A DNA stretch of 7,600 bases from positions 1-7,600 of the forward strand of contig DMYM01000183.1 in NCBI GenBank assembly GCA_003483645.1. The letters are read 5' to 3'. The position numbers and the translations under genes are program-made. Position 1 is the first letter of the stretch; each line of letters begins with the position of its first letter. Below, piece after piece: positions 1-6,843 of the stretch. The notes beneath the pieces are model-generated. The model saw only the letters and a list, made by a program, of their open reading frames with translations, was not told the DNA's origin and made no database searches. The stretch comes from Verrucomicrobiales bacterium. GTDB lineage: Bacteria > Verrucomicrobiota > Verrucomicrobiia > Verrucomicrobiales > Akkermansiaceae.

Positions 1-1125
1 GAGGTGATCGCCTTTGCCTCCGAGCGGGTTCCGCTCATGACCGTGTTCGAGGCCTCCCAGCAGGAGGTGGAAGAGCTGGAACCGGGTGTGGTGGCCACCA
101 TCAAGAACGATGGAACGATGAGTGAAGGTCGTTTTGCGCCGGAGAAGGAGAAGCGGCATTGCTCCTTTGAGCGCATCTACTTTTCGCGGGGCAACGACCC
201 GGTAATCTACCAGGAGCGCAAGGCAATGGGGGCAGCTCTCACGGATCAGGTGGTCGAGTCCATTGACGGGGATTTTGGCGCGGCGGTCATTACCTTTATT
301 CCCAACACGGCGGAAACCGCCTGGTATGGCTTGATGGATGGGTTGTACCAATATCGGCGCGACCGGGTGCGGGCGAATATCCTGGAGGCTGCCCGCTCCG
401 GCGACCTGGACGAGGATCTCCTGAACCATCTCATCATGCACAACTGGCCCCGTGGGGAGAAGATCGCGCACAAGGATATCAAGATGCGCACCTTCATCTC
501 GCAGGAGAAGGGCCGGGCGCAGTTGATATCGCACGTCTATGACATCACATACGGAGTGGTAGGGGAGGACGATGTGTTGGTGGCCCTCGACGATTCCATC
601 GTGCGGGGCACCACTCTCAAGACATCGATTCTCAAGATCCTGGGCCGCACCAATCCCCGCAAGATCGTGATCTGTTCGACCGCTCCGCAGATCCGCTACC
701 CGGATTGTTACGGGATCGACATGTCGGAACTTGGCAAGTTCATAGCCTTCCAGGCGGCTATCCGCATGCTGGAGCGGGACGGTCGGCAGTTACTTATCGA
801 GGAAGTGCACCGGGAGTGCATGGAGGAACTCCGCAAGCCGTGGGCCGAGATGCAGAACTGTGTGAAGCGAATCTACGAACCATTCACGGCGGAGGAGATC
901 TCAGCCGAGATCAGCCGCATGATCTATCCGGAGAACGGCTGGCAGGGCGAAGTGGAAGTCATCTACCAGACCATCCAGAACCTGCATGCCTCCCTCGAGG
1001 GACCCTGCGGGGACTGGTACTTTACCGGTGATTATCCCACCCCGGGAGGCTATGCCACCGTCAATGCCGCCTTTGTGAACTGGAGGGAAGGAGTTTCCGG
1101 GCGAAGTTACGACCTGCCGCTGTAG
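1..1125 (+). CDS. purF: Amidophosphoribosyltransferase (PurF), C-terminal part, 5' end outside window
   Basis: PurF catalyses the first committed step of de novo purine synthesis in the cytoplasm, making 5-phosphoribosylamine from PRPP and glutamine. The frame is open from base 1 (GAG), so the N-terminal glutamine amidotransferase domain and catalytic Cys lie upstream; 374 residues are visible. The PRPP-binding loop of type I phosphoribosyltransferases is clear: VALDDSIVRGTT, with the Asp pair at window-local residues 197-198. It is followed by APQIRYPDCYGIDMSELGKF, matching the YGIDM segment of PurF. The tail GDWYFTGDYPTPGG (about residues 337-350) aligns with the FTGxYPT tail that carries two Fe-S cysteines in Bacillus-type PurF. 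Here only one Cys (336) is nearby, so an Fe-S cluster is unlikely. The tail and the long spacer before the PRPP loop resemble the long PurF form I recall from Bacteroidota. The gene converges on the exonuclease gene, and no U-tract terminator is visible after the TAG at 1123. Confidence 0.93.
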   Translation, partial: EVIAFASERVPLMTVFEASQQEVEELEPGVVATIKNDGTMSEGRFAPEKEKRHCSFERIYFSRGNDPVIYQERKAMGAALTDQVVESIDGDFGAAVITFIPNTAETAWYGLMDGLYQYRRDRVRANILEAARSGDLDEDLLNHLIMHNWPRGEKIAHKDIKMRTFISQEKGRAQLISHVYDITYGVVGEDDVLVALDDSIVRGTTLKTSILKILGRTNPRKIVICSTAPQIRYPDCYGIDMSELGKFIAFQAAIRMLERDGRQLLIEEVHRECMEELRKPWAEMQNCVKRIYEPFTAEEISAEISRMIYPENGWQGEVEVIYQTIQNLHASLEGPCGDWYFTGDYPTPGGYATVNAAFVNWREGVSGRSYDLPL

Positions 1126-1243
1126 GAAAACCGGGAAAGCGGGGCAGCTTCAAGAATCCGCTCTGCGTGGACGGATTGAATCGCTCCGATCCTGTTGCGC
1201 CGGTGGTGGAAGCATGGAAAAGAAGGGAGAAATGGGAAGAGAC
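1126..1243. other. Convergent intergenic region purF / exonuclease III
   Basis: This 118-base spacer separates two convergent stop codons. It contains a weak inverted repeat, AATCCG at 1155-1160 with CGGATT at 1172-1177, around an 11-base loop. No T-run follows on either strand, so I do not call it a terminator. I see no reading frame or RNA gene here. Confidence 0.5.
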
Positions 1244-2008
1244 TCATTTCAGGACGATCCCGACGGGACAGTGATCGGAACCGTGAATGTCCTGGTAGAT
1301 CGAAGCTGACTCGATGCGGTCGAGGAAGGAGTTGGAGACTCCGAAGTAGTCGAGGCGCCAGCCCACATTACGTTCCCGGGACTGCGCACGAAAGGACCAC
1401 CAGGAATAGGCGTCCGTGGTTTCCGGGTGGAAGTGCCGGAAGGTGTCGGTGAAGCCGGAGGCCAGGGTTTGGCTGAAACTCTCACGTTCTTCATCGGAAA
1501 AACCGGCTGACATGCGATTCTGCCCGGGTCTCGCAAGGTCAATTTCCTGGTGGGCTACGTTCAGGTCGCCGCAGAAGATCACAGGCTTCCGGCGACTGTT
1601 CTCAAGATGCTTGAGATAATCACGGAACGCCTTGTCCCACTCCAGACGGTAGTCGAGCCGGCGGAGTTCGTTCTGCGAGTTTGGAGTGTAAACATTGACG
1701 AGCACGAAGTCGGCGAACTCGGCCGAGATGACGCGGCCCTCGGAATCGTGCTCGTCGACACCCATGTCCATGAAAACCTCCAGTGGTTCCTGCTTGGAGA
1801 AGATGACGGTTCCCGAGTAGCCCTTCTTCTCGGCGGAATTCCAGTAGTTCTTGTAGAAGCCCAGTTCGAGTGGAAGTTCCACCTGCTCTGGCCGGGCCCT
1901 GGTTTCCTGCAGGCAGAAAACATCGGGATCTTCGGCGATGATGGCTTCTGCGGCTCCCTTGTTGAGTGCGGCTCGGATCCCGTTGACGTTCCAGGAGATT
2001 AGTTTCAC
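1244..2008 (-). CDS. xth: Exodeoxyribonuclease III (AP endonuclease, ExoIII family)
   Basis: Mg-dependent exonuclease III / class II AP endonuclease of the exonuclease-endonuclease-phosphatase fold. It cuts DNA at abasic sites and trims blocked 3' ends in base excision repair. All catalytic motifs are present: WNVNGIR (Asn7), LQETRA (Glu35), VYTPNS (Tyr107), GDLNVAH (Asp148, Asn150), WRLDYF (Asp220) and GSDHCPV (Asp245, His246). The 254-residue length is normal for the family (about 250-270). The start is a GTG (CAC on the + strand at 2006-2008). It is chosen because MKLISWNVNG is the canonical N-terminus and nothing family-like lies upstream. No Shine-Dalgarno precedes it; the 30 upstream bases are almost all C and T. 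The gene follows rpsI on the same strand, but a strong terminator ends only 34 bases before the start, leaving little room for its own promoter. Expression may depend on read-through. The product is a repair enzyme by homology, with high certainty. Confidence 0.95.
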   Translation of the reverse strand: MKLISWNVNGIRAALNKGAAEAIIAEDPDVFCLQETRARPEQVELPLELGFYKNYWNSAEKKGYSGTVIFSKQEPLEVFMDMGVDEHDSEGRVISAEFADFVLVNVYTPNSQNELRRLDYRLEWDKAFRDYLKHLENSRRKPVIFCGDLNVAHQEIDLARPGQNRMSAGFSDEERESFSQTLASGFTDTFRHFHPETTDAYSWWSFRAQSRERNVGWRLDYFGVSNSFLDRIESASIYQDIHGSDHCPVGIVLK

Positions 2009-2042
2009 GGGGGGAAGTGAAGGGGAAAGGGAAGGGGTGGCT

Positions 2043-2088
2043 AAACAAAAAAAAGAAAAAAGCCGCGGATCTGGCAGATTCCGCGGCT
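2043..2088 (-). terminator. Rho-independent terminator after rpsI
   Basis: Read on the minus strand, this is an inverted repeat with arms AGCCGCGGA (2088-2080) and TCCGCGGCT (2069-2061). The loop region contains a further ATCT/AGAT pairing that can lengthen the stem past one bulged base. Immediately downstream come T-runs broken only by single C and G bases (2060-2043). A GC-rich stem plus U-tract is the classical intrinsic terminator. It begins 24 bases after the rpsI stop and ends 34 bases before the exonuclease start, so it closes the rplM-rpsI transcript and may partly attenuate read-through into the exonuclease gene. Confidence 0.92.
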
Positions 2089-2108
2089 TGGCTTCTGAAG
2101 GGTGGCCA

Positions 2109-2511
<403 letters not shown>

Positions 2512-2553
2512 GGAAGGAGAAGGTTTTTAGGTCAGGCGTGGGAGAGCTTCGGA

Positions 2554-2982
2554 TCAGAGCGTGTAGGGCTCGGGTTGCTGGGCATTCTGCTCGTGTTCGG
2601 GACCAGCGTAGACCTTCAGTTTGTGAAACTGGGCGCGGCCAAGCCGGTTGTGAGGGATCATGCCGCGGACGGCTCGCTCGATGAGCAACTCGGGCCGACG
2701 GGCCCGGATCTTCTTGGGAGTCTCCACCTTCTGGCCTCCGACATATCCCGAATAACTGGTGTAGATCTTCTCTGTTTCCTTGTTCCCCGTGAGGCGGACC
2801 TTCGCGGCATTGATGATTACGACATGATCACCGGTGTCGACATGGGGAGTGAAGATTGGCTTGTGCTTGCCACGAAGCAGGCGGGCGGCTTCCACTGCCA
2901 CCTTGCCGAGGATCTGGTCGGCGGCATCGATGAGATGCCACTTGCGTTCCACGTCGGCAGCTTTGGCGGAAAAAGTCTTCAT
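2554..2982 (-). CDS. rplM: 50S ribosomal protein L13
   Basis: Large-subunit protein L13 (uL13), an early assembly protein that binds 23S rRNA. The 142-residue product has the same length as the E. coli protein. It shows WHLIDAADQILGKVAVEAARLLRGK (about residues 15-39), the HVDTGDHVVIINAAKVRLTGNK core, and the L13 signature with AVRGMIPHNRLGRAQFHKLKVYAGPEHEQNAQQP near the C-terminus (given as the family shows it: RGM, LGR, LKVY, H and AQQP are the key positions). The ATG at 2980-2982 begins MKTFSAKAADVERKWH, a family-like N-terminus. Upstream there is only a weak GGAA about ten bases away. A promoter with a perfect TTGACA lies at 3028-3056, giving a leader of roughly 40 bases, too short for an elaborate autoregulatory structure. 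It is followed by rpsI in the same operon and is divergent from infA. Confidence 0.97.
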   Translation of the reverse strand: MKTFSAKAADVERKWHLIDAADQILGKVAVEAARLLRGKHKPIFTPHVDTGDHVVIINAAKVRLTGNKETEKIYTSYSGYVGGQKVETPKKIRARRPELLIERAVRGMIPHNRLGRAQFHKLKVYAGPEHEQNAQQPEPYTL

Positions 2983-3245
2983 TACAGGCGTTCCAGAAGG
3001 GTTTGCTCGGGGGCGGGGAGGGCGAGTAAGCTAGGAGCGAGCCTCCCTGGTGTCAACGCTAATCCTCGGGAAGGCATGCCTCCCCGGAGGGACCACTCCG
3101 GACGCACCGCCTGACGAGGAGGAGGATGGTAGCAGGAAAATCGGGACTGGGTGGGGAGATTTCGATTGCGGCTTGGAGAATATCAACAATGATGCGGCAT
3201 GCGGATGCGCGCTTTGAGTGCGTTCGCTGAACCCAGGAACGAGTT
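2983..3245. other. Divergent intergenic region rplM / infA
   Basis: These 263 bases separate divergent rplM and infA. The left part holds the rplM promoter (3028-3056). A small perfect inverted repeat, CCGGAG / CTCCGG around a six-base loop, lies at 3084-3101, and a palindrome GGCATGCC is at 3073-3080. I could not find a convincing infA promoter: TTGCGG at 3166-3171 with ATGATG 17 bases later is the best, and it is poor. No conserved small reading frame is recognisable. Confidence 0.5.
3028..3056 (-). promoter_or_regulatory. Promoter of rplM-rpsI (sigma70-type)
   Basis: On the minus strand, a perfect -35 box TTGACA (3056-3051) is followed by a 17-base spacer and a -10 box TAGCTT (3033-3028). 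The -10 keeps the three most conserved positions of TATAAT (T1, A2, T6). Transcription should start near 3020-3022, about 40 bases before the rplM ATG. Spacing and position fit a housekeeping promoter well; the weak -10 lowers certainty slightly. Confidence 0.72.
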
Positions 3246-3248
3246 ATC
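3235..3248 (+). promoter_or_regulatory. Shine-Dalgarno and putative ATC start of infA
   Basis: AGGA at 3235-3238 is followed by seven bases and then ATC at 3246-3248, in frame with IF-1. This is optimal Shine-Dalgarno spacing for an unusual start codon. The only standard start codon in the open frame is GTG at 3354, whose nearest SD-like GGAGG (3335-3339) is 14 bases away, too distant to be good. The frame is closed by TGA at 3228-3230, so the true start must lie between 3231 and 3354. Confidence 0.55.
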
Positions 3249-3548
3249 GCAGGACCACCAAGAAGACGAAGGGGCGGGGGCAGACGCCGGAGGCGTCGGA
3301 GTGAATACAAGGGACCCGGGAAGGGAGCTGACGGGGAGGACAAGGCCGTTGAAGTGGAGGGTACCATTTCGGCTGTGCTCGCTGGGACAATGTTCAAGGT
3401 GAAGCTCCCCAGCGATCACGAAGTGCTGGCGCATATTTCCGGCAAGATGCGGAAGCGGTTCATTCGTCTGGTGGTGGGGGACAAGGTCAAGATGGAGATG
3501 TCCCCCTACGATACCTCCAAGGCCCGGATCGTGTATCGAATCGGGTAG
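3246..3548 (+). CDS. infA: Translation initiation factor IF-1 with Arg-rich N-terminal extension (probable ATC start)
   Basis: IF-1 binds the A site of the 30S subunit and helps IF-2 and IF-3 select initiator tRNA. The OB-fold core is unmistakable: TMFKVKLPSDHEVLAHISGKMRKRFIRLVVGDKVKMEMSPYD...ARIVYR, matching E. coli IF-1 nearly to its last residue. A GTG start at 3354 gives only 64 residues and loses the first stretch of the usual 72-residue protein. The frame, however, is open back to 3231. Starting at ATC 3246, preceded by AGGA at a seven-base distance, gives 100 residues. The extra 36 are MAGPP, then RRRR, GGG and RRRRRR (residues 6-18), then SEYKGPGKGADGEDKAVE. The core is certain; the ATC start is inferred, and a GTG start remains the conservative alternative (3354-3548). 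The gene stands alone, divergent from rplM-rpsI, not inside a secY-rpmJ cluster as in many bacteria. It converges on the SulP gene. Confidence 0.85.
   Translation: MAGPPRRRRGGGRRRRRRSEYKGPGKGADGEDKAVEVEGTISAVLAGTMFKVKLPSDHEVLAHISGKMRKRFIRLVVGDKVKMEMSPYDTSKARIVYRIG
3283..3297 (+). repeat. Small perfect hairpin in infA 5' coding region
   Basis: GACGCC (3283-3288) and GGCGTC (3292-3297) form a six-base-pair GC-rich stem with a three-base GGA loop. It sits about 37 bases after the putative ATC start and 57 bases before the GTG, inside the codons for the six-Arg run. It could simply follow from Arg codons, or it could be an mRNA structure that affects initiation. Confidence 0.5.
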
Positions 3549-3663
3549 CGGCGGATGGCACTGGGAGTTGCTGGTGCCGGAGATCCCGATTGTCTCCGGT
3601 CAATGGGTGGTCGATCTTGCCTGGCCCTGATGCCTCGGGACCGACTATCGACAACGGCTTCCA
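3549..3663. other. Convergent intergenic region infA / SulP gene with hairpin
   Basis: This 115-base spacer separates the convergent stop codons of infA and the SulP gene. It holds a perfect seven-base-pair inverted repeat, CCGGAGA (3577-3583) and TCTCCGG (3593-3599), with a nine-base loop. No T-run follows on either strand, so it is at most a weak, possibly bidirectional, terminator. A second pair, GTCGAT (3610-3615) and ATCGAC (3647-3652), is too far apart to be convincing. Confidence 0.45.
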
Positions 3664-5532
3664 CTATTCCTCTCCGCCGGCATCGTAGAAAATCTTGATG
3701 TCGGCTTCCTTCGTTCCGAGGATTTGCTGGGCACGTTTCAGGGCGTCTCGGGTGGAGATATTGGGGTTGCTCGGCCTGAAAAGGAAGAGGTTGCTTTCTC
3801 CCGCCTCGCGATCGCAGTTCTCCTGGAGGACTTCAAGAACGCCGGAAAACTTGAGGACGCGGTAGACCTCGCGGGTGGCACCAGAGATGATGATGTGGCG
3901 CCCATCCTTGCGGGTAGAGCGAATCAGATCCTCCAGGGCAAGGACGCTGGTGGCATCGAGATGACGCGTATTCTTGAGGCGCAGGATGATGACATGCAGG
4001 TTGTCGTCGATAAAAGTGCGTTGAATCTGTGTGCGGAATAGTTCGGCTGCCCCGAAGAAGAGATCTCCTTCGACATGAACGATGGAGATGGCGGGATTGG
4101 GACGCTTGCGCTTTTCACCGAGTTCCCGCAGATCGCCGTCATCGCTCACCTCGTATTCAATGAGGTAGGGACGCGAGGCCTTGCGGAGGAAGAGAGACAC
4201 CGAGAGACCTATCCCGATGAAGATGGCGATGTGGAGCGGGGCGAGGAGAGCCGCTACGAAGCTGACGATCAGCACCAGGGCATCGTCGCTGGTGGAGCGG
4301 AGACAGATTCGGATGACGCGTGGCGAGATGAGAGAACCGGCCACTGCGATAACGAGTCCGGCGAGGCAGGCTTTGGGGACCTGTTGGACGAGGGGAAAGG
4401 CAGCGAGGAGAAAGATGCCGATCACGCACAGGATGCCACAGAAAACAGAAGCAAAGCGGGTGCGGGCGCCGGAATCGTAATTGAGCGCCGAGCGAGTGAG
4501 GGAACCGGAGGCCGGCATGCCGGCAAAGAGTCCCGCGGCGATATTGGCTGCCCCTACCGAGAGCATGTCCTGGTTGACATCCGGGCGGTCACCGGTGCGG
4601 GAGGCGAGCGACTTGGACATGACGGTATTCTCGAGAGAGGCGAGAAAGGCGATGGCGAAGGCCACGGTGGAGAGTTGGGCAATCTTCTCGAAGAGGCCCG
4701 GTTGAAAAAAGACGGAAAACTCGGGTGAGAGGTTGCGGAAGGAGAAGGACTCGAACTTCTGGACCTGGTCGAAGCCAAGATCGGTTTTGTTTCCAAGGAC
4801 CCACGCGAGGGTGGAGAAGAGAACGAGAGTGAGGGCGAAGACGGGGACGCGCTTGAAGCGGAAATGCAGGATCAGGTAGCAGAGCAAGGTGCCAGCTCCC
4901 AGGCAGAGAGGTTGCCAGTGGAGGGAGGGGAGGTTCTGGATCAGGCGGGCCAGGATGGTCACAAAGGTAGTCCCTCCACCTTCCATTTCTTCCGCGATTC
5001 CGAGGATATGTTTGAATTGGTTTGCGATAATCAGGGTTGCAGCTCCGGCAATGTAGCCAACCAGGACGCTGCGGCTGATGAACTGCAGGAGGTCCGCGAA
5101 CCTGAGAAGAGCACCCATGATGCAGAAGGCTCCCACCATGAGGCACAGCAGGGGCATCAGGCCGATGATCTCCTCTCTTGAAGTGGCCATCCCCGGGATG
5201 AGGAAGAAGGAGAAAATCATGAAGGCGGTGGCATTGGTCGGCCCCAGGATGGTGTGGCGCGAACCCGAGAAGAAGGGCGCTACGATTGCAGCGATAGCTG
5301 AGCAGGCGATGCCGTATACGATGGGAAGTTCCGCGATGGCGGCGTAGGCCATGCCCTGTGGAAGGGCGAGAAGTGCGACATTGATGGAGGCACGGGAATC
5401 CTGCCGGAACTTGCCGAACGTGTAGCGACTGAGGGGGCCGCGAATGGGCAGGGGATCAAGCGTAGTTCCCGGGTTGTTGCGCCGGGCCCGGCGGAGACGC
5501 CGGAGGAACTTGCGCAGCGGACTCAGTGACAT
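3664..5532 (-). CDS. SulP-family anion transporter with C-terminal STAS domain
   Basis: Inner-membrane transporter of the SulP (SLC26) family, which carries anions such as sulfate or bicarbonate; the substrate cannot be read from sequence. From the ATG at 5530-5532 it has 622 residues. Residues about 1-40 are a basic cytoplasmic tail. The membrane domain spans about 41-450, with the family motif ALPQGMAYAAIAELP (55-70), GPTNATAF (97-104) and the conserved block from SLENTV (299-304) through GMPASGSLTRSALN (338-351). A STAS domain follows at about 480-600 (AISIVHVEGDLFFGAAE, NTRHLDATSVLALEDL), and the C-terminus ends in an acidic tail. The frame is open further upstream to 5625, but that start would overlap the LptF gene by 67 bases and add a Pro-rich, unlike-family leader. 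The ATG at 5532 leaves a 26-base gap and begins MSLSPLRKFL. No Shine-Dalgarno is present; the leader is CU-rich. It is probably co-transcribed with the upstream LptF-type gene. Confidence 0.9.
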   Translation of the reverse strand: MSLSPLRKFLRRLRRARRNNPGTTLDPLPIRGPLSRYTFGKFRQDSRASINVALLALPQGMAYAAIAELPIVYGIACSAIAAIVAPFFSGSRHTILGPTNATAFMIFSFFLIPGMATSREEIIGLMPLLCLMVGAFCIMGALLRFADLLQFISRSVLVGYIAGAATLIIANQFKHILGIAEEMEGGGTTFVTILARLIQNLPSLHWQPLCLGAGTLLCYLILHFRFKRVPVFALTLVLFSTLAWVLGNKTDLGFDQVQKFESFSFRNLSPEFSVFFQPGLFEKIAQLSTVAFAIAFLASLENTVMSKSLASRTGDRPDVNQDMLSVGAANIAAGLFAGMPASGSLTRSALNYDSGARTRFASVFCGILCVIGIFLLAAFPLVQQVPKACLAGLVIAVAGSLISPRVIRICLRSTSDDALVLIVSFVAALLAPLHIAIFIGIGLSVSLFLRKASRPYLIEYEVSDDGDLRELGEKRKRPNPAISIVHVEGDLFFGAAELFRTQIQRTFIDDNLHVIILRLKNTRHLDATSVLALEDLIRSTRKDGRHIIISGATREVYRVLKFSGVLEVLQENCDREAGESNLFLFRPSNPNISTRDALKRAQQILGTKEADIKIFYDAGGEE

Positions 5533-5558
5533 CGGGAAGGGAGGGATAGTGGAGAGGT

Positions 5559-6830
5559 CTAGCGGAAACTGGCACGGCGGAAGAGCCAGAGTCCAAGGAT
5601 GAGGCAGAGCGCGTTGGGGAGCCACAGGACAGTGATGATGACGGAGAAGGGAGCGTCCGTGATCTGCTGGGCAAAGATCAGAAGACCGAAATAGATGGCA
5701 GCGACAAAGAGACTGAGAAGGAGCCCGTTGGAAGTTTCACGGCGGCGGGCGGAGATGCCGAGGGGAATCCCGATCATGGCAAAGGAAAGGCACGCCATTG
5801 AGAGCGAACGACGCTTGTGGAGTTCGATGTTCAGTTCCTTCTGGAAGCGGTCTTCCCTGCTGATGGAGTTTTCCAGTTCCTCGATACGCTCGGGGGAGAG
5901 GACGGCAGGCAGGGAGCCGTCATTCTCATCAAGATCCGATTCGAAATCGGCTCCTGCGGGGTGCCCGGCGGGTCGGGGCGGAAGTTCGCCGGAGAGTTCC
6001 CTGCGGCAGGCGTCCTGCCGGCCCTGCGACTCGGCGATGCGGACGGGTGCGGCGGCATTGGTAATGTCGGATGGCTTGTTCTTCTTCTTTCCGGTAGCGG
6101 AAAAGTCGATGAGGACGGGTTCCATCTCGGTGGCCCGGATGGGAATGGGCGGGGTTTCATCCTGGTCTATGGAAATCTCGATGAAGGGATTGGAGAGCTT
6201 GAGGCGAAGCTGTTTCTCCTCCTCGTTGACGTAGAGGTCGACCTCCTGGGCGAACATGTAGGCTTCAAGGTTGGCGTCACGCCCTTCCCCGGTGAACTTG
6301 TAGATGTGAAGGCCGCGAATGAGGCCGTGCTCGTCCTCCCCCTCGGCGTAGACCCTCTGATTCGGGAACCGGGAAATGACGACCCGCGGTTGGATCAGCT
6401 TGCGGGGGTCCTTCCTGACCGCCTCATAGATGAGGTTGCGAGAGGCGTCCTTGGCCCGGGGAGCAGCGGTTCCGGTGAGCCACCAGCAGAGGCCGGACAG
6501 TCCGGCTCCCACCAGAATGACGGGGAAGGCCACCCGGCTGAGACTCACTCCGGCCATTCGAAGGCCGATCAGTTCGTTATGACTGGAGAGGCGCCCGAAG
6601 CTGAGGAGGGTGGAGGCCAGAAATCCCCAGGGTAGAGTGAACATCAGGGTGAAGGGGATGATGAGCAGGATGAAGCGTCCTATGAGATCGAGGGCAGCAC
6701 CCTGTTCCACCAGGAGTGGTCGGATCTTCCTGAAGAGCTGACCGAGGAGGAGGACCACGGTGAGCAGGGAAACCCCGAAGATTGTGCCGTAGAGGACCTG
6801 CCAGCCAATATAACGGTCCGCGATGCGCAT
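5559..6830 (-). CDS. LptF/LptG (YjgP/YjgQ) family lipopolysaccharide export permease
   Basis: Inner-membrane permease of the LptF/LptG family, which with LptB2 and LptC extracts lipopolysaccharide for transport to the outer membrane. From the ATG at 6828-6830 it has 423 residues. There are three N-terminal membrane helices (about 11-31, 49-75, 98-118), with the family block TLPWGFLASTLLSFGRLSSHNELIGLRMAGVS (66-96; key residues Pro67, Gly78-Arg-Leu, Glu86, Gly94). A periplasmic beta-jellyroll follows (about 120-240), then three C-terminal helices (about 341-360, 366-388, 396-416) opened by ELHKRRSLSMACLSF and MIGIPLGIS. Residues 245-325 are a polar, low-complexity, partly acidic segment before helix 4 that looks like an insertion. 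A TTG at 6872 would add 14 residues, but it lies inside the promoter at 6844-6872, so the ATG is preferred. I cannot tell LptF from LptG. The SulP gene follows after 26 bases. Confidence 0.92.
   Translation of the reverse strand: MRIADRYIGWQVLYGTIFGVSLLTVVLLLGQLFRKIRPLLVEQGAALDLIGRFILLIIPFTLMFTLPWGFLASTLLSFGRLSSHNELIGLRMAGVSLSRVAFPVILVGAGLSGLCWWLTGTAAPRAKDASRNLIYEAVRKDPRKLIQPRVVISRFPNQRVYAEGEDEHGLIRGLHIYKFTGEGRDANLEAYMFAQEVDLYVNEEEKQLRLKLSNPFIEISIDQDETPPIPIRATEMEPVLIDFSATGKKKNKPSDITNAAAPVRIAESQGRQDACRRELSGELPPRPAGHPAGADFESDLDENDGSLPAVLSPERIEELENSISREDRFQKELNIELHKRRSLSMACLSFAMIGIPLGISARRRETSNGLLLSLFVAAIYFGLLIFAQQITDAPFSVIITVLWLPNALCLILGLWLFRRASFR
6004..6020 (-). repeat. Perfect palindrome inside the LptF-type gene
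   Basis: CGGCAGG and CCTGCCG form a seven-base-pair stem with a three-base loop. It is translated within the non-conserved insertion of the permease, in the stretch GRQDACRRE (residues 270-278). Its form resembles short dispersed palindromic elements that can sit in-frame in genes, but one copy in this window cannot prove that. Confidence 0.5.
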
Positions 6831-6843
6831 GGTACTTACGTAG

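Noticed and set aside
1155..1177. Inverted repeat as a purF terminator
   Set aside because: Only six base pairs, an 11-base loop and no U-tract on either strand.
3166..3194. Possible infA promoter TTGCGG-17-ATGATG
   Set aside because: The -10 box matches poorly and competing weak boxes exist nearby; not strong enough to annotate.
3199..3402. ATG-started frame overlapping the infA start, considered as a frameshifted N-terminus of IF-1
   Set aside because: It would need a frameshift into the IF-1 core with no slippery site visible. The in-frame ATC start with a good SD explains the sequence more simply.
4075..4728. Open frame of 217 codons on the + strand opposite the SulP gene
   Set aside because: It is rich in Glu, Gly, Asp and Arg as expected from the reverse of membrane-helix codons, while the minus-strand frame has all SulP motifs.
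5533..5625. Upstream extension of the SulP protein by 31 residues
   Set aside because: It overlaps the LptF-type gene, is Pro-rich and unlike SulP N-termini. The ATG at 5532 gives a normal intergenic gap.
5817..6635. Open frame of 272 codons on the + strand opposite the LptF-type gene
   Set aside because: It is a shadow of the permease; no recognisable motif or initiation signal was seen.
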